20,389 bases of DNA from Mariprofundaceae bacterium. GTDB lineage: Bacteria > Pseudomonadota > Zetaproteobacteria > Mariprofundales > Mariprofundaceae. The stretch is from NCBI GenBank assembly GCA_015488125.1, contig WFOJ01000173.1:1-20389 (forward strand), written 5' to 3'. The translations under genes were made by a program, and so were the position numbers. The notes beneath the pieces were generated by a model. It saw only the letters and a program-made list of their open reading frames with translations. It ran no database searches and was not told the DNA's origin. Shown in pieces: positions 8,337 through 14,757 of this stretch (its first letter is position 1; the number at the start of each line of letters is the position of its first letter).

Positions 8337-9284
8337 TTATCCTCCTGCTGCGACAGTATCAATACGAGCAAGAAAATCGCCTCTGTCGTCACCATTACCC
8401 TGTTGTTGATGAATATGAATACGTGTAACGGCCTCAACCAGTACTGCCAGTGAACGACCTGGCAACACAGGAAGTTCAGCCATCGGGATATTAACACCGT
8501 GGATCGTTTCCTGCTTCCAGGGTGAAGAAATGCGGTCATGCTCAAAATCTTTATGTTGGATCAAGCGAACCACCAGTGTTACCTTCTTCGAACGGGTAAT
8601 GGCCGATGAGCCAAAAAGGTGCCGCACATTCACCAGACCAATACCGCGCACTTCCAGCATATCCTGAGATAGTTCGGGGCAGCGCCCAACCAGGGTGTCT
8701 GTGGATTCACGGCGAAAATTTACAGTATCATCAGCCACCAGGCGGTGTCCTCGGGTGATCAGTTCAAGCGCAACTTCGCTTTTGCCAAGTCCGCTTGCCG
8801 CACGCAGTAAAACGCCCTGACCGAAAATATCAAGAAACACGCCCGGCTGATTCACCACGGGTGCCAGTCGCTTGGAAAGAATCATCGTCATGTTGATCAT
8901 AAAGTCGGTAGAAGAAAGTGCGGATGTCAGCAGGGGAGTTTCTGTTCGTTGCGCAGCATCCAGGAAGCATGAAGGAACTGCCATCTGATGTGTGATCACA
9001 ACAGCAGCGACGCGTAAATTGAAAAAATCATTGATTACCTGTAGTTGCCGTTCTGATGGCAGTGTTGCCAGATAATCCATTTCAGTTTTGCCGATCACCT
9101 GCATGCAGAAGTCATCAATATGCGCTGTAAACCCAGCAAAAGCAAGCGATGGTTTTTGCAGGCGTGGACTGTTGATCACTCGCGTTAACCCTGCATCGCC
9201 GCTTAGCAGGCGAAGGTGTAAGGTATTCGCATGAGCAGCGAGTAGCTCATTCAGGCGAACACAGGGTTCAGTCGTTGGTAACAA
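8337..9284 (-). CDS. hprK: HPr kinase/phosphorylase with altered active site
   Basis: About 315 residues if started at the TTG at 9284, which has GAGG upstream and overlaps ptsN by 17 bp. The ATG at 9377 would overlap ptsN by 110 bp and add residues not typical of the family. HprK phosphorylates HPr on Ser46 and can reverse this. The C-terminal domain is clear: ASGLGKSE P-loop, ELITRGHRLVADD with the catalytic Asp, LEVRGIGLVNV, and LPVLPGRSLAV. Two deviations stand out. The family's catalytic His in VHGVLVDVYG, 21 residues before the P-loop Lys, aligns with Pro in NQPGVFLDIFG. The first P-loop residues, normally Gly-Asp/Glu, are Ala-Ala. Activity may therefore be changed or lost. Confidence 0.88.
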   Translation of the reverse strand: MLPTTEPCVRLNELLAAHANTLHLRLLSGDAGLTRVINSPRLQKPSLAFAGFTAHIDDFCMQVIGKTEMDYLATLPSERQLQVINDFFNLRVAAVVITHQMAVPSCFLDAAQRTETPLLTSALSSTDFMINMTMILSKRLAPVVNQPGVFLDIFGQGVLLRAASGLGKSEVALELITRGHRLVADDTVNFRRESTDTLVGRCPELSQDMLEVRGIGLVNVRHLFGSSAITRSKKVTLVVRLIQHKDFEHDRISSPWKQETIHGVNIPMAELPVLPGRSLAVLVEAVTRIHIHQQQGNGDDRGDFLARIDTVAAGG

Positions 9285-9774
9285 AGCCCGCCTCGACAAA
9301 GCATCGCGCCATCGCTTCAGCGTCAGCCGCCTGTAGTAAGGAGATGCGAAATGTTTCCTGCTGCAAGGCGCGGGCAAAACGTGCCAGTAGTTTCAAATGT
9401 TCCGATGTACTATCTTCAGGGACGAGAAGCATGACAATAATAAAGACCGGTTCGCCGTCAATCGCATCAAAATCAACGCCATCACAGTGCCTGGCGACTG
9501 CCACCAGAGGAGTGGAGAGCCCTTGCAGGCGAGCATGAGGGAGCGCTACGCCATAACCAATGCCCGTACTTCCGAGTTTTTCTCTAGCCATGACCGCTTC
9601 AAGCACCTGATCTTCATCCAGTGCATGAAAAAGCATTGCCAATTCCGTCATCACCGCACGCTTACTGCCGGCGTGGGAAGCAGGAATGATGCGTTCAACA
9701 GGAATTAACGGCGAGGTCATGGCGGAAAGAAGGGGTTCTGGAGCTTGCCAGGGAGAAAGTTGCGTTTGTGTCAT
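9268..9774 (-). CDS. ptsN: EIIA(Ntr) nitrogen-regulatory PTS protein
   Basis: 168 residues from the ATG at 9774. The ATG at 9720 would give 150 residues, closer to the usual family length, and a TTG at 9819 is also possible. None has a strong ribosome site, so the start is uncertain. The fold is the PTS EIIA type 2 (fructose/Ntr) family, with the active His in GIGYGVALPHARL, preceded by LEAVMAREKLGSTG and followed by GEPVFIIVMLLVPE. EIIA(Ntr) controls potassium transport, nitrogen and stress signalling through its phosphorylation state. The gene lies between hpf and hprK, a common order in proteobacteria, though rpoN is not seen here. Confidence 0.92.
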   Translation of the reverse strand: MTQTQLSPWQAPEPLLSAMTSPLIPVERIIPASHAGSKRAVMTELAMLFHALDEDQVLEAVMAREKLGSTGIGYGVALPHARLQGLSTPLVAVARHCDGVDFDAIDGEPVFIIVMLLVPEDSTSEHLKLLARFARALQQETFRISLLQAADAEAMARCFVEAGFVTND

Positions 9775-9904
9775 CGCTTGCCACAACGGTTTTCTGCCGG
9801 TAGCGACCGGGAAATACAAGAGGTACAGAAGCTACCCGGAACACGGTATCGAGGATTATTCCTGTATCTGTTTCCGGGCAGCTGTTCATGATCACTTGCC
9901 TGCT

Positions 9905-10468
9905 TCAGGCTTTTGGTTCGATCCAGCTCAGACCACCATCAGGGCGGCGATACATGGCGTTCAGGGTATCGGTAGCACTGTTGGTGAAGAAAAGAATATC
10001 GCGCTTTTCTTCCAGCTCCATCTGCATGACTGCTTCATCAACCGACATCGGCAACGCTTCGATGGTACGGTGATCGTCAAATGTTGGCTGGTAGTTTTCA
10101 TCCAGCTCTTCTTCACCCTGACTGGCCTCAAGGATGCGGTGAGCTACTTCAATTTTGCGCCCTTTCCGTGCCTGGCTGATATGGCGATTGCGTAGCTTGG
10201 AGCGGTAGCGTTTGAGCTGACGATTCAGCTTGGCAATCACGCCGTCGATGGACGCATACATGTCTTCAGTTTCCTTGCTGGCGTGAATATTCACACCACT
10301 GACCTGCATGCTGATTTCACAGCGTTGACGATATTTTTCTACCGACATCACCACATGAACATCGACAACGTGATCGAAAGAATGCTTCAGATGTTGAAGC
10401 TTGTCTTCCACATACTGCTTTAGTGCATCCGTTAAATCCACGTGATGTCCGGTAATGGATAGTTGCAT
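9905..10468 (-). CDS. hpf: Long-form ribosome hibernation promoting factor
   Basis: 187 residues from the ATG at 10468, which has GGAGGT at a proper spacing. The open frame runs further upstream, but that part is not protein-like. Residues 1 to about 100 are the S30AE domain (MQLSITGHHVDLTDALKQYV, and a Lys/Arg-rich stretch RQLKRYRSKLRNRH). The end is a full C-terminal dimerisation domain, RDILFFTNSATDTLNAMYRRPDGGLSWIEP. A linker of about 45 acidic residues joins them. This is the long form that dimerises 70S ribosomes into 100S particles, unlike the short HPF/YfiA pair of enterobacteria. It is the first gene of the PTS block. Confidence 0.95.
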   Translation of the reverse strand: MQLSITGHHVDLTDALKQYVEDKLQHLKHSFDHVVDVHVVMSVEKYRQRCEISMQVSGVNIHASKETEDMYASIDGVIAKLNRQLKRYRSKLRNRHISQARKGRKIEVAHRILEASQGEEELDENYQPTFDDHRTIEALPMSVDEAVMQMELEEKRDILFFTNSATDTLNAMYRRPDGGLSWIEPKA

Positions 10469-10491
10469 AGAGATTACCTCCACTATAATCA

Positions 10492-10517
10492 GGGAGCAGC
10501 CCACAAGGCTACTTCCC
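10492..10517 (-). promoter_or_regulatory. Hairpin in the hpf leader
   Basis: On the minus strand GGGAAGTAGCC and GGCTGCTCCC pair with one bulged A and one G-U around a 5-nt loop. The stem ends 10 nt before the ribosome site (10476-10481). No T run follows, so it is not a simple terminator. It may be a leader structure or an mRNA-stabilising stem. Confidence 0.4.
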
Positions 10518-10613
10518 GGGAAAGCCGTGCCAGATTGCACCTGCCTAATTAAAGGTTTATGCCCTGGCCAAAGCGTCTTTCCAGCATCCCAGCCAACAAG
10601 GCAGGGTATTGCC

Positions 10614-10651
10614 AAAAACAGAAAATGCAACTTTCGCCAGAAAGTTGCATT
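10614..10651 (-). terminator. Likely intrinsic terminator after the tRNA-grxD unit
   Basis: A perfect 12-bp stem (10624-10635 with 10640-10651, arms AATGCAACTTTC/GAAAGTTGCATT) with a 4-nt loop. On the minus strand it is followed by TTCTGTTTTTGG. It lies about 130 bp beyond the grxD stop and before hpf. The rest of 10469-10777 shows no gene that I can support. Confidence 0.6.
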
Positions 10652-10777
10652 CAATCAAATCCACTGAACTGCCTTCCGTGTTTTATTCTACGGGCTGAAA
10701 ACGTATGGCTGGCATTCTGATAGCCAGACTTTCTACCACTGAACGAACCGGAAAGGAGGCAGATCAACAGCTATTTT

Positions 10778-11101
10778 TTACTCATTGCCCGTGTCACCAG
10801 CAAGAATCCTGGTCAGTTCTCCACTTTCGTATAACTCCGAAACGATATCGCAACCGCCAACAAGTTCGCCGCGCACATAAAGTTGGGGAATCGTTGGCCA
10901 ATCGCCATAGCGTTTGATCCCTTCACGAATCGCATCATCCAGCAATACATTGACGGCAGCATATTTTACGCCACAGCGATCGAGAATGGCTACAACACGC
11001 TGGGAGAAGCCACACTGCGGAAACTCCGGCGTACCCTTCATGAACAGGATGACCTCATTTTCCCGGACAACCTGGTCAATCTGTTTCAATACTTCTTCCA
11101 C
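10778..11101 (-). CDS. grxD: Monothiol glutaredoxin, Grx4 type
   Basis: 107 residues from a GTG at 11101 with GGAGG just upstream. The frame stays open through the tRNA gene, but nothing before 11101 is protein-like. The CGFS motif (Cys30) is the mark of monothiol glutaredoxins. The flanking sequence VILFMKGTPEFPQCGFS, then WPTIPQLYVRGELVGGCDIV, matches the family closely. The protein binds a [2Fe-2S] cluster with glutathione and hands clusters to targets or to BolA-type partners. It sits 53 bp after the tRNA gene on the same strand, so it may be co-transcribed with it. Confidence 0.95.
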   Translation of the reverse strand: MEEVLKQIDQVVRENEVILFMKGTPEFPQCGFSQRVVAILDRCGVKYAAVNVLLDDAIREGIKRYGDWPTIPQLYVRGELVGGCDIVSELYESGELTRILAGDTGNE

Positions 11102-11154
11102 GGAACCTCCATCACCATCGTTCCTGAGTAATACTGACGCTGCCAGTATGAACC

Positions 11155-11231
11155 TGGTGGGCCCACCAGGACTCGAACCTGGAACCAACCGGTTATGAGC
11201 CGGTAGCGCTAACCAATTGCGCCATGGGCCC
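11155..11231 (-). tRNA. tRNA with CAU anticodon, probably tRNA-Ile2 (lysidine type)
   Basis: A full 77-nt cloverleaf with encoded CCA. The acceptor stem is GGGCCCA/TGGGCCC. The T arm is CCAGG-TTCGAGT-CCTGG. The anticodon loop CTCATAA has CAT at 11195-11197. Elongator Met and Ile2 share this anticodon. The GC-only start of the acceptor stem resembles Ile2, but identity should be tested with a tRNA classifier. Confidence 0.93.
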
Positions 11232-11244
11232 GCAGGGGGGCGGC

Positions 11245-11272
11245 AGGATAACAGGCAGGGTGCGATTGGCAA
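11245..11272 (-). promoter_or_regulatory. Candidate promoter of the tRNA(CAU)-grxD unit
   Basis: On the minus strand TTGCCA (11272-11267), a 16-bp spacer, then TATCCT (11250-11245). It is followed by a GC-rich discriminator. The tRNA 5' end lies 14 bp downstream of the -10 box. GC-rich discriminators are typical of stringently controlled stable-RNA promoters. Confidence 0.45.
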
Positions 11273-11370
11273 CGACGGAGCGCGCCAAACCATGCTACGC
11301 CTTGCTGTCGGCAGATCCACTCCTGCTTCTGTATTTGCACCATGCCGATAAAAAAGCAGCCTCGGCGTCT

Positions 11371-11461
11371 GTCGAGCTTTGGCACATCTACGACGAAAAA
11401 CCGGATATTGGCCAACTCTTCGCTTTGTTGTTAAATAGCGCTGCTATGTTCCGTCAACAGG
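11371..11461 (+). repeat. Dispersed repeat, copy A
   Basis: About 80% identical over about 91 aligned bp (one 3-nt gap) to 19559-19652, by hand alignment. The longest shared block is the 17-nt AACCGGATATTGGCCAA. Other shared blocks are AAATAGC, CTGCTAT and AACAGG. It lies about 140 bp upstream of a tRNA gene. Its nature is not known to me. It could be a decayed mobile element, a REP-like unit or a small RNA. Confidence 0.8.
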
Positions 11462-11557
11462 TCGCACATATGGCGCAATCCCGCTATTTCTCGTGGCGAT
11501 TGCCAACGTCTTGCAGGCTCCTCGAAGGCTGCTTTTCTGGTTTGTTTGTTGCGCTGC

Positions 11558-12160
11558 TTACAGCTTGTCGGCCTCTTCTGCCAGATAGCTGGCGACACCA
11601 TCGCCTGATGGCACCATGCCCTTATCACCTTTCTGCCATCCTGCCGGGCATACTTCACCATGCTCTTCGGTGAATTGCAGTGCATCAATCATACGCAACA
11701 TTTCATCAATATTACGACCAAGTGGCAGATCATTGACAACCTGGTGGCGAACCACACCATCCTTGTCAATCAGGAAGGAACCACGGAAAGCCACACCGGC
11801 ATCAGCAAACTCAACATCGTAAGCCCGGCAGATTTCATGTTTGACATCAGCGACCAATGGATAGGCAACTTCACCAATACCGCCGTCATTCACCGCGGTA
11901 TTACGCCATGCCAGATGTGTAAACTGGGAGTCGATTGAACAACCAATCACCTGTACGCCACGCGCTTCAAATTCCTTGATGCGATGATCAAAGGCAATCA
12001 GCTCAGAAGGACATACAAAGGTGAAGTCCAGCGGATAAAAGAACAATACAACATACTTGCCTTTGTAGTCAGACAAAGAAAAAGATTCGTTGATCGAACC
12101 GTCGGCCATGACGGCAGCGGCGGTAAATTCAGGGGCTTGTTTGCCAACCAAAACGCTCAT
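11558..12160 (-). CDS. Typical 2-Cys peroxiredoxin (AhpC/Prx1 family)
   Basis: 200 residues. The peroxidatic Cys50 is in DFTFVCPSE and the resolving Cys171 in GEVCPAGW. The GGIG loop (residues 93-96) and the C-terminal SYLAEEA stretch correspond to the GGLG and YF motifs linked to over-oxidation sensitivity in this family. It reduces hydrogen peroxide and organic peroxides in the cytoplasm using thioredoxin or AhpF-type donors. No reductase gene is adjacent. The ATG at 12160 is preceded by AGGAG at 7 nt. A monothiol glutaredoxin lies downstream on the same strand, but a tRNA with its own promoter intervenes, so co-transcription is not assured. Confidence 0.96.
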   Translation of the reverse strand: MSVLVGKQAPEFTAAAVMADGSINESFSLSDYKGKYVVLFFYPLDFTFVCPSELIAFDHRIKEFEARGVQVIGCSIDSQFTHLAWRNTAVNDGGIGEVAYPLVADVKHEICRAYDVEFADAGVAFRGSFLIDKDGVVRHQVVNDLPLGRNIDEMLRMIDALQFTEEHGEVCPAGWQKGDKGMVPSGDGVASYLAEEADKL

Positions 12161-12378
12161 TAAACACTCCTGGAGGGAAATTGCATCTCACCGGATGCGG
12201 GCGATCAAGCTGCACAAGATGCACCTTATATCGCTACGTGAGGCATACGTTGCCTGCTGTCATGATGATGTCAAGCACAGATAGAAGAGGGAAAACAGTC
12301 ATAGTCTTCACATCCTCCTGATGCAGCAAATATGCTGCTGGTATCATTGGGAATATTTGTTTTTTCAGGCTATTGTTG

Positions 12379-12404
12379 TTTGAACAAGAACAAGCCTGTT
12401 CAAA
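12379..12404 (+). promoter_or_regulatory. Hairpin just upstream of a ribosome site
   Basis: TTTGAACA (12379-12386) pairs perfectly with TGTTCAAA (12397-12404) around a 10-nt loop. The 3' arm overlaps the first base of AAGGAG (12404-12409), the ribosome site of the micro-ORF that follows. Confidence 0.4.
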
Positions 12405-12416
12405 AGGAGTGTTGCC

Positions 12417-12437
12417 ATGCTAAAACGAATGTTTTGA
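12417..12437 (+). CDS. Possible six-codon leader ORF (MLKRMF)
   Basis: ATG at 12417 is placed 7 nt after a good AAGGAG, and TGA is at 12435. It lies directly after an 8-bp hairpin and about 220 bp upstream of the porin gene. It could be a leader peptide or the remnant of a gene start. The ribosome-site spacing is good, but an ORF this short can arise by chance. Confidence 0.25.
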   Translation: MLKRMF

Positions 12438-12556
12438 ATTGTCGATTTGCCATTGAGTGGATATAAGAATAAAATAATATCAACGAGATAGGGTGAATAT
12501 TTATGGTGTTTCTGCTTTCTGAATTCATATTTTTCCACATTTGATAAATTGAATTG

Positions 12557-12585
12557 TTGACAGTATGTATTTGCGCTCATATCGT
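12557..12585 (+). promoter_or_regulatory. Candidate sigma70 promoter of the porin gene
   Basis: A consensus TTGACA (12557-12562), a 17-bp spacer, and a weaker TATCGT (12580-12585). This leaves a leader of about 70 nt before the porin ATG. I saw no clear PHO box, though none can be excluded by eye. Confidence 0.45.
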
Positions 12586-12660
12586 CCATCCTGGGAAAGA
12601 GGGATTTGGAAAGCTGTTCGGTGTCTCATCGGCAACGTCCAGGAGCAAAAAGGAGGAGGC

Positions 12661-13899
12661 ATGCGATCAGCGTATAATATTGCAACTGCGGTTGGCCTTG
12701 TGGCGGCACTGGTATTGCCAGTAGAGGCAATAGCGGATCATTCACTGCTGGATGTGTTGACCAGCAAGGGCGTATTAACCGAGCAGGAAGCGACGGACAT
12801 TCGCCAGCAGCAGAAAGCGGATAAGCCGTACACCATTGGTGGCCGTATCCAGGCGGATTTTGCCACCTACAAGGATCCCGTTGGCGTGAATCTTGCCGAT
12901 GGCGCGCAATTTCGTCGTGCCAGATTATTCGTCAAGGGCGGTTTTGACGATTTTCACTATAAATCCCAAGTTGATTTTGCCGGCAATTCCGTCACCGTGC
13001 AAGATATGTATCTTGAATACACGGGGCTGCCGGTCAATATTCGCCTGGGTAACGCCAATGAGCCTTTCACCATGGAAGACAACACCAGTTCCAAATATGT
13101 AACCTTTATGGAACGGGCGATGATCAATGCCTTTGCACCGGGACGTAACATGGGTTTGATGTTTTCCGCTCATGGCGATCGTTGGGGTACGGCGGCGGGT
13201 CTGTACACCAACAATTCCGGCGGCGCCAACAAGGGTGTAAACTCAAAAATCGATGTCTCTGGTCGCCTGACGGTGGCACCTTTGCATGATCGCACGCACA
13301 TCGTGCATCTGGGGGCAAGCGTGAATTACCATGTTCCTGACTCCAGTCGCTCGCTGCGTTTTAGCGCTCGTCCTGATTCTCATGTAACGGGCATGAAGTT
13401 CGTCGATACGGGTACGTTGACCGGGGTCAGAAAAGTGACGCAATACGGTATCGAAGCGGCTACTGTATTCGATACCTTTTCATTGCAAGGCGAATATGTG
13501 CGCAGCACCGTGGATTATCAGGCTGGACTAACGGGAAGTTCAAAATTTAGCGGTTATTATATCTTCGCCAGTTGGTTCCTGACAGGTGAACATCGCAGTT
13601 ATTCAGTTGCTGAAGGAGTGTTTGGCCGCACACATCCGAAAATACCGTTTCGTACAGATGGCGAGGGTTGGGGGGCCTGGGAGCTGGCTGCCCGTTTAAG
13701 TCAGCTGGATCTGGAGGATAAAGCCGTGGCTGGCGGCAAGGAGCAAAACATCACGCTGGCATTGAATTGGTATCCACTTTCTCATGTGCGCTGGATGTTC
13801 AACTGGGTTCGGGCACGAACGGATCGTTCTCCGTTGGCACCGACGCAAACCGGTTTTGGTCCGGATGTTTATCAAATGCGGGCACAGGTTGATTTTTAG
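12661..13899 (+). CDS. OprP/OprO-type outer membrane porin
   Basis: 412 residues from the ATG at 12661, which follows AAGGAGGAGG. A longer frame from 12565 is rejected because it puts a non-signal stretch before the signal peptide. The signal peptide ends near AIA-DH (about residue 25). A short helical stretch (LLDVLTSKGVLTEQEATDIRQQQ) is typical of the OprP/OprO porin family. After it come GGRIQADFATY, FRRARLFVKGGFDDFHYKSQVDFA and VNIRLGNANEPF, and the chain ends in Phe, as trimeric outer-membrane barrels do. Members pass phosphate, polyphosphate or other anions, and the substrate cannot be read here. It appears monocistronic. A palindrome follows 22 bp after the stop. Confidence 0.9.
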   Translation: MRSAYNIATAVGLVAALVLPVEAIADHSLLDVLTSKGVLTEQEATDIRQQQKADKPYTIGGRIQADFATYKDPVGVNLADGAQFRRARLFVKGGFDDFHYKSQVDFAGNSVTVQDMYLEYTGLPVNIRLGNANEPFTMEDNTSSKYVTFMERAMINAFAPGRNMGLMFSAHGDRWGTAAGLYTNNSGGANKGVNSKIDVSGRLTVAPLHDRTHIVHLGASVNYHVPDSSRSLRFSARPDSHVTGMKFVDTGTLTGVRKVTQYGIEAATVFDTFSLQGEYVRSTVDYQAGLTGSSKFSGYYIFASWFLTGEHRSYSVAEGVFGRTHPKIPFRTDGEGWGAWELAARLSQLDLEDKAVAGGKEQNITLALNWYPLSHVRWMFNWVRARTDRSPLAPTQTGFGPDVYQMRAQVDF

Positions 13900-13921
13900 A
13901 TCTTTTTGGGCATCGGTTCTA

Positions 13922-13962
13922 AGTCCTATGAGTCCTATAGGACTCATAGGACTCATAGGACG
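13922..13962. repeat. Perfect 32-bp palindrome built from a 9-bp repeat
   Basis: 13922-13953 is a perfect inverted repeat with no loop (arm AGTCCTATGAGTCCTA). It is made of tandem GTCCTATGA-type units, with one extra unit at 13954-13962. It has no T run and is not preceded by a GC-rich stem, so it is not a classical terminator. It could be a protein-binding site, an mRNA 3' end structure or an unstable short repeat. Confidence 0.9.
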
Positions 13963-14026
13963 CTGGCTAGCCTTGCGATTATTTTTCGAAGACTAGAAAA
14001 ACACCCGTTTCTAGAGGAGTTTCGTC

Positions 14027-14752
14027 ATGAGAGTATTGATAGCGTTGTTCATGCTGGCTATGGGTCTGTTGGCCGACAACGCCTGGGCAACGGAGCAAAA
14101 ACCACTGCGTATTATCACCGAAACCTGGGCACCGTTTTCCTACCAGGAGGGGCATGAGGTGAAAGGTGTTATCACTGATATCGTGCGCAAGGTTTTTGCT
14201 GATATGCATGTGCCGGTAACATTTGAGGTGTTTCCCTGGAAGCGTGCTGTTATTATGCTCAAACGTGGTGAAGGCGATGCCTTGTATTCCGCTTCCTACA
14301 AGGCAGAACGAGCGAATTTTTTAATTTATCCGAAGCATCCGATTTATCAGGTGAAGTATCTGTTTTACTCGCGCAAGGGCAGCAATTTTAGCTTTGATGG
14401 CGATGTCAGCCATTTACGTGGAAAAATCGGTGCGATGCGGGGGTATTCCTACACCGATGCCTTCTGGAATGGGCAGGGTTACAGCATTGAGGAAGTCAGC
14501 CGACTGGAACAAAACTTCAGGAAACTGCTAAAAGGTGAGATTGATGCTTTTCCTGCATCACAGAAAGTGGCCGAAGCCATGATGAAGAAGGAAGGTTATC
14601 GCAGCGAAGAATTCGATGTTTCGACTGTCCCTTTGGCCGTCAAGGACTATTACCTAACCTTCCGTAAAGGCACGGATCCGGCACTGGTAGATGCCTTTGA
14701 TCGGGCCATTTCCCGCCTATCAAATCGGGCCATTGGCGTAACCGGAAAATAG
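14027..14752 (+). CDS. Periplasmic solute-binding protein, family 3 type
   Basis: 241 residues with a signal peptide (VLIALFMLAMGLLADNAWA, cleavage near residue 22). The mature protein is a small type II binding fold of the SBP_bac_3 kind. It opens with LRIITETWAPFSYQEG and GVITDIVRKVFADM, has the hinge-lobe part FPWKRAVIMLKRGEGDALYSASY, and later KIGAMRGYSYTDAFW and LLKGEIDAFPAS. No ABC permease or ATPase is nearby. Its stop touches the SiaB-like gene, so it is more likely a ligand sensor for the signalling genes downstream than a transport component. GAGGAG precedes the ATG. The ligand is unknown. Confidence 0.88.
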   Translation: MRVLIALFMLAMGLLADNAWATEQKPLRIITETWAPFSYQEGHEVKGVITDIVRKVFADMHVPVTFEVFPWKRAVIMLKRGEGDALYSASYKAERANFLIYPKHPIYQVKYLFYSRKGSNFSFDGDVSHLRGKIGAMRGYSYTDAFWNGQGYSIEEVSRLEQNFRKLLKGEIDAFPASQKVAEAMMKKEGYRSEEFDVSTVPLAVKDYYLTFRKGTDPALVDAFDRAISRLSNRAIGVTGK

Positions 14753-14757
14753 TGGCG

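Larger units (their letters stand above)
11232..11557. other. Intergenic region without a supported gene
   Basis: It separates the peroxiredoxin stop from the tRNA gene. It holds the tRNA promoter candidate, repeat copy A (11371-11461), and an 11-bp inverted repeat (11352-11362, AAAAGCAGCCT, and its complement at 11526-11536) that brackets copy A. An open frame on the plus strand (11224-11673) runs through the tRNA and antisense to the peroxiredoxin gene, so it is not credited. No clear terminator for the peroxiredoxin gene was found. Confidence 0.6.
12161..12660. other. Divergent intergenic region between peroxiredoxin and porin genes
   Basis: 500 bp, AT-rich towards the porin, with no full-length gene. 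It contains a small stem GCAGCA/TGCTGC near 12323-12338, a hairpin and micro-ORF (12379-12437), and a porin promoter candidate. An open frame from 12565 reads into the porin, but the porin's own start is at 12661. I could not define a convincing promoter for the peroxiredoxin gene. Confidence 0.6.

Noticed and set aside
9285..9377. Longer hprK N terminus starting at ATG 9377
   Set aside because: It would overlap ptsN by 110 bp and adds residues before the typical HprK start; the TTG at 9284 gives the usual length.
10518..10545. Possible sigma54 promoter upstream of hpf (CTGGCACG on the minus strand)
   Set aside because: The -24 half is good, but at the proper spacing the -12 half lacks the required GC.
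10469..10654. N-terminal extension of hpf
   Set aside because: It covers the leader hairpin and terminator candidate, while ATG 10468 has GGAGGT and begins the S30AE domain exactly.
11224..11673. 149-codon open frame on the plus strand
   Set aside because: It begins inside the tRNA, crosses repeat copy A and runs antisense into the peroxiredoxin gene; the product has no protein-like features.
12565..12660. Longer porin reading frame from 12565
   Set aside because: The signal peptide and a strong AAGGAGGAGG ribosome site place the start at 12661; the longer start would also lie inside the promoter candidate.
13922..13962. Porin terminator
   Set aside because: The palindrome has no T run on the plus strand and its stem is not GC-rich, so it is listed as a repeat instead.
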